Origin: JBDHWI01 sp964590135
GTDB taxonomy: Bacteria; Chloroflexota; Anaerolineae; J036; Brachytrichaceae
DNA length: 64,000 bases
NCBI GenBank assembly: GCA_964590135.1
Contig: CAZPVX010000009.1
Location: 62,001 to 126,000, forward strand
Direction: 5' to 3'
Shown here piece by piece: positions 35,584 to 44,187 of this stretch. Made by a program: the position numbers and the translations under genes. Within the stretch, counting starts at the first letter, position 1, and each line of letters opens with the position of its first letter. The notes below the pieces were generated by a model. The model saw only the letters and a program-made list of their open reading frames with translations, was not told the origin of the DNA and did no database searches.

Positions 35584-36306
35584 ATGCATCACTCAATCCA
35601 TGTGGATGGTCTGTCGTTTAAGTATCCGGATGGCTACCCGGCGCTGAAAGATGTATCGGTTGCCATTGCACCGGGTGAAAAGGTGGCATTGCTGGGGCGC
35701 AATGGCGCCGGCAAATCCACGCTCATTCTGCACCTTAATGGCATCTTCCCCGTTCAACAGGGCCGCGCGCAAGTGTGCGGCATCGATCTGAAAGGGTGCA
35801 ACAAGCAGGAGTTGGCGCAAGTGCGGGCCGCGGTGGGATTGGTTTTTCAACAGCCCGACGACCAGCTCTTCTCACCAACGGTGTTCGACGATGTAGCCTT
35901 CGGACCTATCTATCAGGGACTGCCAGAGCAGGTCGTGCGCGAACGCGTGACGCAGGCATTGGCGGATGTGCATATGGGCGAATTCGGCGACCGCGTATCA
36001 CACCACCTCAGCGTCGGGCAGAAGAAGCGCATCGCGATTGCCACGGTGTTGTCGATGCAACCGGAAGTGCTGGTGCTGGATGAGCCAACCGCCGGTTTGG
36101 ACCCGCGCGGCCGGCGTGAACTCATCAACCTGTTGCGCGAATTGCCGCCGACCATGCTCGTCTCCACGCACGATCTGCGCATGGCGCAAGAGCTTTTCCC
36201 GCGCAGCATCATCATGGACAATGGCTGCGTGGTAGCCGACGGTGCGACACAGGCATTGCTAGCTGATGACGCGTTGCTCCATGCGCATGGACTTGAACAT
36301 CCGTGA
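35584..36306 (+). CDS. cbiO: ECF transporter ATPase CbiO
   Basis: The 240-residue ATPase energises the Ni/Co transporter. Walker A GRNGAGKST (38-46), the Q-loop region QQPDDQLFSPTVFDDVAFGP typical of ECF ATPases, signature LSVGQKKR, Walker B VLVLDEPTAGLD and the switch His in STHDLRMA are all intact. It starts 12 nt after cbiQ and completes the regulator-cbiMN-cbiQ-cbiO operon. Confidence 0.93.
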   Translation: MHHSIHVDGLSFKYPDGYPALKDVSVAIAPGEKVALLGRNGAGKSTLILHLNGIFPVQQGRAQVCGIDLKGCNKQELAQVRAAVGLVFQQPDDQLFSPTVFDDVAFGPIYQGLPEQVVRERVTQALADVHMGEFGDRVSHHLSVGQKKRIAIATVLSMQPEVLVLDEPTAGLDPRGRRELINLLRELPPTMLVSTHDLRMAQELFPRSIIMDNGCVVADGATQALLADDALLHAHGLEHP

Positions 36307-36373
36307 TTTGTGCAACGCCTGAAGCACGCTGAAGCGCTGCAGATGCCATCATTCACTTGCGTACAATCGCTTC

Positions 36374-36670
36374 ATGCGACCGACTGCGATCACTGCCGAC
36401 AAGACGCGCGCCATACTTGCGATCACCTGGGACGATGGCCAGACTACCGAGCTTCCCTTCAAGCTGCTCAGCGATGCCTGCCCCTGCGCCACCTGCAACG
36501 AGGAGCGCAACAACCCTGATCCGCTCAAGATCATTCGCCCGCGTTCGTACACGTTGGAGTCGATCAACCCTGTCGGCAGCTACGCCATCAACATCACATG
36601 GAAGGGCGGCTGCCGCTATGGAATTTATTCGTGGGAGTATCTTCGCAAGCTCGCCACGCTGTTGAAATAG
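36374..36670 (+). CDS. DUF971 protein
   Basis: The 98-residue protein matches DUF971 (gamma-butyrobetaine-hydroxylase-like N-terminal domain): LAITWDDGQTTELPFKLL, the cysteine cluster C-P-C-A-T-C, and the terminal YGIYSWEYLRKLA motif. The family is small, often linked with iron-sulfur protein genes; the three cysteines suggest metal binding but function is not settled. It lies 67 nt after cbiO and may or may not be in that operon. Confidence 0.85.
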   Translation: MRPTAITADKTRAILAITWDDGQTTELPFKLLSDACPCATCNEERNNPDPLKIIRPRSYTLESINPVGSYAINITWKGGCRYGIYSWEYLRKLATLLK

Positions 36671-36737
36671 CCCTGCGATGCGCAACTTGCCAGCGGCAAC
36701 GATCACAATCACCGGCTCTTGTTAAGAGTTGCAACCT

Positions 36738-39700
36738 TCATGGAACAGCCACCAGCCTGAGATCGAATACGATGTCGCTGCTGCTGGCAGCGCGCTGATG
36801 CAGTTCCACTGCCAATGTGTTGAGGCCGTCTGCCAGTGCGCCTGGTGGTATCACATAGCTATAGAACGTCGCCTCGCCAGCGCCGCTCACAGTCTTCGCC
36901 GCCCGCGTCTTGTAGCCGATTGTCCCCGCCGGCATGTTTGAACGGGCCACCTCTGTCCCATTCAGATACACCACCGCCCCATCGTCTCGCCGCACATACA
37001 GCGTCAAGGTCTGATATTGGCCCGGATTCACCACGTTGAAGGTGTGGCGGAAGTAGGTTGTGATATAGCGCGCGCCACTCGGCCCGCCATTGACCGTGGT
37101 CGATACCGAGATGCCATATCCCAGCGGAGCAGGGCCTTGCAGCCAGCTTGTGTCCACAAAACCCGATGTGCGCCAGACAGTGCCTTGATTTGTGCCGTTG
37201 TCCAGGTAGCGCCAGGCGCTGCCCGACGCCACCAATGTCACTGGGCCGGAAGCTGTTGGTGTCGCAGTCGGCGTGGGTGTCGGCTGCGGCGTCTCCGTCG
37301 GCACACTCGTCGGCGTGCTGGTGGGCGTCGGCTGTGGCGTCTCTGTCGGCTCACTCGTCGACGTGCTGGTGGACGTGGGTTCAGGCGTGTTCGTGTTCGT
37401 CGGCGTCGGTGTCGCAGTTTCCGTCGGCTCAGGTGTGTTGGTGGGTGTCGGCTGCGGTGTCTCCGTCGGCTCACTCGTCGGCGTGCTGGTGGACGTGGGT
37501 TCAGGCGTGTTCGTGTTCGTCGGTGTGGGTGTCGCAGTCTCTGTTGGCACTGGTGTGTTGGTGGGTGTCGGCTGTGGCGTCTCTGTCGGCTCACTCGTCG
37601 GCGTGCTGGTGGGCAATGGCGCGCCAAATTGATACACCTGTTCGTCAAATATCTGACCCAATGCGTTCATCGGTGACACAATCACCGTGTTGCCATCCAC
37701 GCTCACTTTCACGAAGCTGTAGACGGAATCTTTTGATGCCGGCGTCGGCGCAGCGCCGCAAGCATAGCCCTGGTTTTTCGAATTCGACCAGCCCAAGGCA
37801 TAGGCATCTGTGCTGCTGCAGCCGGCATCCATTCGTTGCAGTTTCACGCCACTGGCGCCGACGACATAGGTGATCAACCCATCGACCACGTTGCGCTGAT
37901 ATAGATGGGCATGGCCATTGAACGCAAGATTGACACCGTATTGCCGAAGCAGACCTTCCAGACTGTTCTGGCCTTGCAGATACTCATCAGACTCCTCGTC
38001 GGCATTGTCCGAAAACAACGGGTAGTGGAAGAAGGCGAACTTGATCACATTTGGATGAGTCGCCAGGTCATTCACCAGCCATTGCACCTGCGCGCTGGAG
38101 GGGGTCCAGTGATAGTCGTAATCCACCTGATAGGATGAACTGGCATTGCCGATATTCGTGTCCGACCAGGCTGCATGCAACACATAGAAGCGCGCAACGC
38201 CGGCATCAAACGCGTACCACGCGCTCGGATAGTTTCGCCCGCTGATGCCGTCGATGCCGCCGTAGTACTCGCTCACATATTTCCCATTCGACAGTTGCGC
38301 CGCCCGCGTCTGCGGCCAGTTGAGCAAGTGCGAGTTGCCGGCAGAATCAGCATTTGAGATGCCATGGTTGCCTAGCGCAGGAAACATCGCCATCGACCGC
38401 CCTGGCACGCCCCACCCTTGCGGACCAAACACGCCGCTGACGCCTGCGCCGGTCTCCACCAAATCACCGTAGTTCGTCTGGCTGCCCGAGGAATATGCGT
38501 TGTCGCCAGTAGTCAGGGCAAAGCGCGCGCCGCTCTGCGCAATCAGCCCCATCAACGCCGATTGATATGGCTCACCATTGTCAACATCGCCCCAATCCCC
38601 CAGCACGATAAAGGAAAAAGGTGTCGTCGAGCCGGCCGGCAACTGCGTTGTGAACTCCGGGGCTGGATCACTGCCCAGCAAATCCACTGCCGGCTCGGAC
38701 CCCAGAAACACCCGATAGCAATAGCGAGTATTGGCCGTCAGCGTCAATGCGGCTGCCCATTGGTATATCGTATTCGAATTGACATTGATGCTGCTCTTCG
38801 TCGCCGGCGCTTGATGCGCGGTGCAAGCCTCGCCGGGCACTTGCCCATAGGTCACATAGCCGGAGGTGCTTGAGGTGTTGGTCGCCCAGTTGATGGTGAC
38901 ATACGGGCCGACCAGATCCGTCAGATAGGGATAACGGCGCAGCTGTGAGGCATAGGCTGCCGTCGTGATGGGTTCTTCAGAGGTTGTTTCTTCGCTCACC
39001 TCCTGTTTCTGCGGCGCGCCGTTGATGATGATCGGAAGGTAGACAGCCGGCGGCAGAAAATCGCTCGCAACCATCGTCCTGCCGGCGCTTGTGCCAACCA
39101 CCGTCTCGGGGAAGGAGCGGTTGCCCACCGTGTCGATCGCCTCGATCGAATAGACGTAGCTCGCGCCCGGCTTCACCGATGTATCGCGGTATTGCAACGT
39201 GCCGCTATCGACCAGTTCCAATCGCCTGCCATTGCGCTTGATCAGGTAGCCGGTAAGGTCGGTGTTGTCATTGGATTCATACCAGTCGAGCAGGATATGG
39301 TCTGGAAATGTGGTGGCGGTCAGGCCTTCAACCGTCGCTGGTCGCTCATCATCGGGCAAATCGGGCATTCTTGGCGTGACCACCCTCACCGCTTTCGAAG
39401 CGCGGATCTGGCTGCCGGCGCCATCGATAGCCGCCACCGAATAGCGATAGCGGCTGCCCGGGGTTGCGCCCGTGTCGACATACGATGTTGTTGTGGCCGG
39501 CAAGGTGACGATCAACCTGCCGTCGCGGTAGACATTGAAGCTGGATGGTGCCGACAGACCTGCTGGCACAATCCAGACGAGATCCACCTCACGCACATTC
39601 GTGGCAATGGCGCGGAGCTTGATGTCTGGAGTGGCGCTTTCAGGCGCGAACTTCGCTGCATTGCCAGGCGCGATTGAGTTCAAGCCGGCGTCTGCCGGCA

Positions 39701-39776
39701 GGCTTGCCAGCAAAACAGTCAGCGCTGCAATGCTCAGGGCTGCAAACCATGCCCGGCGTCTCCGTGGTGATGACAT
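36738..39776 (-). CDS. Large secreted fibronectin-type III / purple-acid-phosphatase-like metallophosphoesterase with Thr/Pro stalk
   Basis: The 1012-residue secreted protein has a signal peptide (1-30), two fibronectin type III units (about 45-230), a purple-acid-phosphatase N-domain-like unit (about 280-385), a calcineurin-like phosphoesterase domain (about 390-710; VLGDWGDVDNG, TTGDNAY, ALGNHG, FFHYPLF, NGHAHLYQRN), a 120-residue Thr/Pro/Glu stalk, and a C-terminal jelly-roll-like domain. The metal motifs D-x(n)-GDN-GNH-H-GHAH are complete, so phosphatase activity is plausible. The start has GGAGG eight bases upstream. It lies 21 nt after the GH99-like gene and appears to be the last gene of a seven-gene operon. 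Confidence 0.85.
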   Translation of the reverse strand: MSSPRRRRAWFAALSIAALTVLLASLPADAGLNSIAPGNAAKFAPESATPDIKLRAIATNVREVDLVWIVPAGLSAPSSFNVYRDGRLIVTLPATTTSYVDTGATPGSRYRYSVAAIDGAGSQIRASKAVRVVTPRMPDLPDDERPATVEGLTATTFPDHILLDWYESNDNTDLTGYLIKRNGRRLELVDSGTLQYRDTSVKPGASYVYSIEAIDTVGNRSFPETVVGTSAGRTMVASDFLPPAVYLPIIINGAPQKQEVSEETTSEEPITTAAYASQLRRYPYLTDLVGPYVTINWATNTSSTSGYVTYGQVPGEACTAHQAPATKSSINVNSNTIYQWAAALTLTANTRYCYRVFLGSEPAVDLLGSDPAPEFTTQLPAGSTTPFSFIVLGDWGDVDNGEPYQSALMGLIAQSGARFALTTGDNAYSSGSQTNYGDLVETGAGVSGVFGPQGWGVPGRSMAMFPALGNHGISNADSAGNSHLLNWPQTRAAQLSNGKYVSEYYGGIDGISGRNYPSAWYAFDAGVARFYVLHAAWSDTNIGNASSSYQVDYDYHWTPSSAQVQWLVNDLATHPNVIKFAFFHYPLFSDNADEESDEYLQGQNSLEGLLRQYGVNLAFNGHAHLYQRNVVDGLITYVVGASGVKLQRMDAGCSSTDAYALGWSNSKNQGYACGAAPTPASKDSVYSFVKVSVDGNTVIVSPMNALGQIFDEQVYQFGAPLPTSTPTSEPTETPQPTPTNTPVPTETATPTPTNTNTPEPTSTSTPTSEPTETPQPTPTNTPEPTETATPTPTNTNTPEPTSTSTSTSEPTETPQPTPTSTPTSVPTETPQPTPTPTATPTASGPVTLVASGSAWRYLDNGTNQGTVWRTSGFVDTSWLQGPAPLGYGISVSTTVNGGPSGARYITTYFRHTFNVVNPGQYQTLTLYVRRDDGAVVYLNGTEVARSNMPAGTIGYKTRAAKTVSGAGEATFYSYVIPPGALADGLNTLAVELHQRAASSSDIVFDLRLVAVP
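37270..37620. repeat. Three tandem 120-bp units encoding the Thr/Pro stalk
   Basis: Units starting near 37321, 37441 and 37561 align at a strict 120-bp period and encode about 40 residues each of the pattern PTETPQPTPTNTP. Copies differ by few bases, which suggests recent expansion or homogenisation; the unit at the protein-proximal end is shortened. Confidence 0.9.
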
Positions 39777-39797
39777 GTTTGTTCCTCCACAATTGCG

Positions 39798-40841
39798 CTA
39801 TGGCGCCAGCCGTATCTCCTGCAGCACATCCAGATAGCGCCGACCATGCACCACGCTCGGCTCGATATGCGAGTTTTCGCTGAACTCATTCCAACTGATC
39901 AGACCAATGACATCCGGTGACGCAGCAGCAGCAGCTGAAAACTGCCGGCGCAGCGTTTCGCCATCCTTGCGTTCGATCACCTGTGTGCCACCCACCAGAC
40001 GCGCGTCGAAGCCCGGCGCGGCCGGCGCAATCCACAGGCCATTGCGCGCGTGAATCGCATTCGCCATCTCTTTCAGCTTGGTTGCATGACCCGCGTTGGT
40101 GTCCACATTCACGGATGACCAGTAATAGGCATTCCCATCCACCAGATGCGCAATGCGCAAGTAGTCTTTCACATTCTTGGCCGTGGCAAGAATCAGCAGC
40201 TTCTCGCGGCGCGGCGCGGCAACGCTCTCCACCTGCCTGGCAGAGAATTTCCACGTGCCAGACCAGATCACAACCGGCTTTGAAAACACCTGCAGGCATG
40301 GATGCTGCCCGTAATGCACGATGAATTCATCCAGATCAGCGCCAATGCGGTTGATGGTCAATGGATCGCGCGAGAAATCCAATGCCTGATAGATCACGAT
40401 GAGTTTGAATGCCTCTTCGTCGGCGATGCGGAGAAGCTTTTCCAGACGGGCATTGAGTTTCCCGGAGCTCTTCCAACTGACAATGAACCCGTCGATGCCT
40501 GTGTCCCTTGCCCATGCGATATGTTGCCGCATCACGCTCTCGTCGTCGCTGGAATATCGCCCCAATTGCGGGTAGTCAATCTTGGCTCGATCCCACGATT
40601 GCAGATCGAACCAGATGTAGTAATAGGCAAACAGCGGCGTGCGCTGCTGGGGGAGCGGCGCCGGGCTGGATTTCATCAGCGCGGCCGGCGGGGCGCCCTG
40701 CTCCAACTCCGGCGCATACTCAATCTCGTCCGGCACATCCGAGGCTGTGCGGGCGCATGCGGCAACAGCGAAAGCCAGCGCAGCCAATACGGCCCAAACG
40801 CGCCATGCCCCGTGAGGGTGCATGCGTGGAGATGTATTCAT
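39798..40841 (-). CDS. GH99-like lipoprotein (putative endo-mannan-type glycoside hydrolase)
   Basis: The 347-residue product has a lipoprotein signal (lipobox VAAC, Cys29) and a GH99-like TIM barrel from about residue 68: LFAYYYIWFD, ARDTGIDGFIVSW, and the C-terminal LISWNEFSENSHIEPS, the signature of GH99 and related WbsX-type proteins. GH99 enzymes cleave alpha-mannosides through an epoxide intermediate. Whether the catalytic Glu residues are intact cannot be settled by eye. The ATG at 40841 has a GAGGTG site six bases upstream; the gene begins 3 nt after the Ig-like gene. Confidence 0.78.
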   Translation of the reverse strand: MNTSPRMHPHGAWRVWAVLAALAFAVAACARTASDVPDEIEYAPELEQGAPPAALMKSSPAPLPQQRTPLFAYYYIWFDLQSWDRAKIDYPQLGRYSSDDESVMRQHIAWARDTGIDGFIVSWKSSGKLNARLEKLLRIADEEAFKLIVIYQALDFSRDPLTINRIGADLDEFIVHYGQHPCLQVFSKPVVIWSGTWKFSARQVESVAAPRREKLLILATAKNVKDYLRIAHLVDGNAYYWSSVNVDTNAGHATKLKEMANAIHARNGLWIAPAAPGFDARLVGGTQVIERKDGETLRRQFSAAAAASPDVIGLISWNEFSENSHIEPSVVHGRRYLDVLQEIRLAP

Positions 40842-40844
40842 CGC

Positions 40845-42872
40845 TCACCTCATGCCGCTCAGCAGTCGGATCAGCGCCTTGCGCCGGCCCATCAGCAGCG
40901 CAGCCATCGCCAAAAACACCATCACCCCGCCCACGATCACCAGATCCAGATAGCTGATCACCGCAATGCTCACTTCGCGGTTGCGCGACAGCGCGACCAG
41001 CATGGGTGAGCGAATGCCCTGCACCTCCTGCACAGTGACGGTGTAACTTCCGCGCGAGAGCGATTCAAGGCGCATCTTTCCAGTTGGATCGAGTGCGACA
41101 TGGCGCGAATCGCCACCTGGATAATCCACGCGCAAGCCCTTGCCCAGCGGCGTGCCAAGCAATGCGTCGCTCACCTCCACCTCCAGGTCGTGCATCTGCA
41201 GCTTCATCGTCCACTGCGCATTCGGCGCGACCTTGAAGCGTTGCTGACCTTCATTCACCACGTTCACACCGTCAACAGTGATCTTGCGCAACTGGTATGA
41301 GACAGGCGAGACCAATAGCGTTTTTTCGAGGCGAATGATGCGATTCGCTCTCAGCCATTGCAGACCATCACTGGTCGCGCTGACTGAGATAGCCTCGCCG
41401 GCGCTGGTGATCAGCAAAATGTTACCCAGTCGGCTCGGCGCCACTTCTCGCCCCGCTGTCTCCTCCACGAATCGCAGAATGACCGGATGGCTGACGTTGA
41501 ATCCGATTTGATACGTCGTGGTGACGTCCGAAGTCAACCGCAACTTGCGCGTGGTCGACAGCGTGCCATCTGACCAGCGATCGAACTCGACGCGCACAGT
41601 GCTGATCGGCAGTTGATGCGGCAACACCGCTACGGTCAAAGCGCCGCTCGTGCTGATGGCCGTTCGCGCCACGCCAGCCGCGTCAGTCTCCAGCACGGCA
41701 TCGCCAATGCGAATCTGGATGCCTTGCAGCGGCGGCACGGTGCGCAATTCCAGAATGCGCGGCAACAGCAGCAGCCGCACGCTGGCAACTGCGCCGGCCT
41801 GGTTTGGTGTGGCGCGCAAAGTGGCGCTGATGACGTGCGAACCTGCCGCCAGGCTGCGCGGCAACTGCAATTCGATCCGCCCTCCAGCATCGGTGTTTGC
41901 GCCGCGCAGGAAGGCGCCATCCACGAAAAATCGCACAAAAGCAGCAGGGATGGGTCTGCCATCAGACGACAGTTGCGCCACATAGGTGATGTCGTCCCCC
42001 ACGTAGGCTGGCGCAGCGGTGACTGTGCGCGCAAATGTCAACAGCGTCGCAGTCGGCGGCGCAACCATGATGATGGATTGCCGCTGTGCCGGCAGATAAT
42101 CCCTCCGCCCGACGAAGATCACCTGCAAGATATGCGGTCCTGGATCAAGCGCCTTCTTGATCACGAAAACCACTGAGCCGCGCGCATCGGTCGTGCGCCG
42201 CTGAATTGCGCCGGCGACATGCAGATACAGGTTGTAGTTTGGCAATGCCGCGCCGGCTGCATCGAGCAGGCGCGCTGTCACGGTGAGCGCACCGCTTGGC
42301 ATGATCGCCTGCTGCGGCGCAGCCACGATCAACGTGACGTGCGTTTTTGCACGCTTCGCTGGCTGGGCGGGTTCGCTGGCCGTGGGCAGGGCAGGTTTGG
42401 ATTGCGTTGGCGCGGCCAACACCTGCAACTCCATCGTCGCCACCGAATCCCGCAGCATCGGCGAGCCTTGATACAGGTAATACAGGCGATAGCGGCCGCT
42501 GGCGAGCGGCGCGCGCACCACCCAACGCAGCCGGCCCGTCGCATCGCTGAACACCGTCGCCAGCAGCGTCGGCTTGGGCGGCGCCCCGCCCTGCTCATCA
42601 AGCGGTTCGAGATACAGTTTGACTCCGCGGTGCGGGATGCCGGCGTTGCCACCCTCGACGTGTCGATAAAAGACGCCGGTCACGGTGAAGGGTTGACCGG
42701 CGATGATCGGCGCGATGGGATCCATACGGATGACGGTGGGGATCGAGGCGCGAGGGCCGGAGGCAACTGCCGGCGCGGCGTGCGCGATACACGCCAGCGC
42801 CACCGCAGCGGTTGCTGCAAGCCAGAATACAAACACACCTTTCCAAGCCGATCTCCAAACGCGCAGGGTCAT
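40845..42872 (-). CDS. Membrane-anchored extracellular protein with repeated Ig-like domains
   Basis: The product (675 aa) has an N-terminal signal (to about residue 38, VASG), several beta-sandwich Ig-like or bacterial-Ig-3-like repeats (each with A-x-P-x(n)-G-x-A-x-P patterns, such as QPFTVTGVFYRHV, GALTVTARLLDAAGAALPNYNLYLHV, DDITYVAQLSSDGRPIPAAFV), a carnitine/carboxypeptidase-regulatory-like C-terminal region (LEVEVSDALLGTPLGKGLRV) and a final membrane helix (SYLDLVIVGGVMVFLAMAALLMG) with a basic tail. It is probably displayed on the cell surface. The ATG at 42872 is placed 4 nt after the phosphoesterase stop, whose TGA is part of an AGGTGA site. Confidence 0.72.
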   Translation of the reverse strand: MTLRVWRSAWKGVFVFWLAATAAVALACIAHAAPAVASGPRASIPTVIRMDPIAPIIAGQPFTVTGVFYRHVEGGNAGIPHRGVKLYLEPLDEQGGAPPKPTLLATVFSDATGRLRWVVRAPLASGRYRLYYLYQGSPMLRDSVATMELQVLAAPTQSKPALPTASEPAQPAKRAKTHVTLIVAAPQQAIMPSGALTVTARLLDAAGAALPNYNLYLHVAGAIQRRTTDARGSVVFVIKKALDPGPHILQVIFVGRRDYLPAQRQSIIMVAPPTATLLTFARTVTAAPAYVGDDITYVAQLSSDGRPIPAAFVRFFVDGAFLRGANTDAGGRIELQLPRSLAAGSHVISATLRATPNQAGAVASVRLLLLPRILELRTVPPLQGIQIRIGDAVLETDAAGVARTAISTSGALTVAVLPHQLPISTVRVEFDRWSDGTLSTTRKLRLTSDVTTTYQIGFNVSHPVILRFVEETAGREVAPSRLGNILLITSAGEAISVSATSDGLQWLRANRIIRLEKTLLVSPVSYQLRKITVDGVNVVNEGQQRFKVAPNAQWTMKLQMHDLEVEVSDALLGTPLGKGLRVDYPGGDSRHVALDPTGKMRLESLSRGSYTVTVQEVQGIRSPMLVALSRNREVSIAVISYLDLVIVGGVMVFLAMAALLMGRRKALIRLLSGMR

Positions 42873-42876
42873 CGCA

Positions 42877-44187
42877 TCACCTGTATCGATTTGCACGTGA
42901 TCCAGCCCGTGCCGGCCCAGACGGTCGCGCCACGAGCATCGACCACAGCAACACCACCACCAAGATCACGCCCAGCGCCAGCGCGCCACCATAGAACACA
43001 AAAATCCATGCGCGCGCCGGCTCGCGTGCTACGGGCGCGTCTTGCATCACGCGCTCCCAGGGCAGAAATTCGGCCGCGCGCGGGCCGGCGTCAAAATTGA
43101 ATGCGCCGAGGATGTTGTTGACGTTTGCGTCGCGTGATCCCAACGGAGCAAGATCCCAGTTGTATTCAATGAATCTCAGGATGGAGTTGTGCTCCAGCAC
43201 CGTGTCATCCACTTTGCCGGCCCAGGCATATGGGCTGATCAATATCGCCGGCACGCGCAGACCCAGCCCAAACTCATCGACGACCGGCGGCTTCACATGG
43301 TCATACCAGCCGCCGGATTGGTCGTGCGTCCACAACAGCGCCGAAGATTCCCATGCGCTGCTGCGCATCAACTCTTGCATGACAACCTTCAGATGCCGTT
43401 GCCCCAGCATCAGGCTCTTGGGTGTCGGCTCGCTGGCGCCATTCGCCACGACGTACGACACTGCCGGCAACGCGCCCTTCTGCAAATCCACGTAGAACTC
43501 CTTCAGGTCGACGATGCGTTTCGAGAGCACAGGGTCATCGATGTAACGCGCCAGATTCAACAGCGGAACCTTCACGATCTGGCGCGGCAGGGCTTCATTG
43601 GGCACACGGCTGCGAAAGGTCACATTGGGCTTGTAGTCCTCGACGTAGAACTTCCATGAAATGCCGCGCGCCTGCAATCGGTCGAAGATGGTGCGCAGAT
43701 TGCCGTAGCCCTTCGGCGGGATGCTCTTCGACTTGACCGATACACCAGAGACCCAATGCATCTGGTTGCGATTGGTCGCGTTGAGCTGGCTTTGCACGGA
43801 GCTGAAGTAGTGATCAAACAGGACGAAGCGATCGGCAACGTTCCAGAAAAATGGAATATGCCTTTCGGTATAGCGAGACAGGGAGATGAAGCCCGAATAT
43901 CTGCGCGCCGGCGCATCCAATAATTCCACAGACTCCATCTGCGTTGCCTGCGGTTTGGCGCAGGTCTTGTGCGCGGCGCCCAGCAACACGCAGGTGTCGT
44001 CGGGCATGCCCTCGGCGCCCGGGTAATCGCCGAAGTAGCTGTCGAAGCTGCGCTTCTCTTCCATCAGCACCACAAAATGGCGGATGGGTGTGCGCGTCGC
44101 CGGCTGCTGCGGCACTTGCGCTTGTGCCGGCGCTTGCAGCGCAAGTGCAAGGGCAATGCCGGCGCCGGCGAGATGATGTCGTTTCAC
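42877..44187 (-). CDS. Membrane-anchored phosphoesterase, AcpA/phospholipase C family, with altered metal site
   Basis: The 436-residue protein has a signal peptide (to about 25), a phosphoesterase domain and a C-terminal membrane helix (about 393-415) with basic tail. FVVLMEEKRSFDSYFGDYPG is the family's N-terminal motif, but it normally reads E-N-R-S-F-D; here Lys45 replaces the metal-ligand Asn. SQLNATNRNQMHW and WTHDQSGGWYDHVKPP are the other motifs; in the latter the usual Asp-Glu/Asp is Asp289-Gln290. Activity may therefore differ from acid phosphatase or phospholipase C. It overlaps the GT39 gene by 4 nt. Confidence 0.8.
   Translation of the reverse strand: MKRHHLAGAGIALALALQAPAQAQVPQQPATRTPIRHFVVLMEEKRSFDSYFGDYPGAEGMPDDTCVLLGAAHKTCAKPQATQMESVELLDAPARRYSGFISLSRYTERHIPFFWNVADRFVLFDHYFSSVQSQLNATNRNQMHWVSGVSVKSKSIPPKGYGNLRTIFDRLQARGISWKFYVEDYKPNVTFRSRVPNEALPRQIVKVPLLNLARYIDDPVLSKRIVDLKEFYVDLQKGALPAVSYVVANGASEPTPKSLMLGQRHLKVVMQELMRSSAWESSALLWTHDQSGGWYDHVKPPVVDEFGLGLRVPAILISPYAWAGKVDDTVLEHNSILRFIEYNWDLAPLGSRDANVNNILGAFNFDAGPRAAEFLPWERVMQDAPVAREPARAWIFVFYGGALALGVILVVVLLWSMLVARPSGPARAGSRANRYR

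Noticed and set aside
36738..37700. Tandem repeats considered as a CRISPR array
   Set aside because: The units are contiguous 120-bp coding repeats without unique spacers and encode a Thr/Pro stalk in frame.
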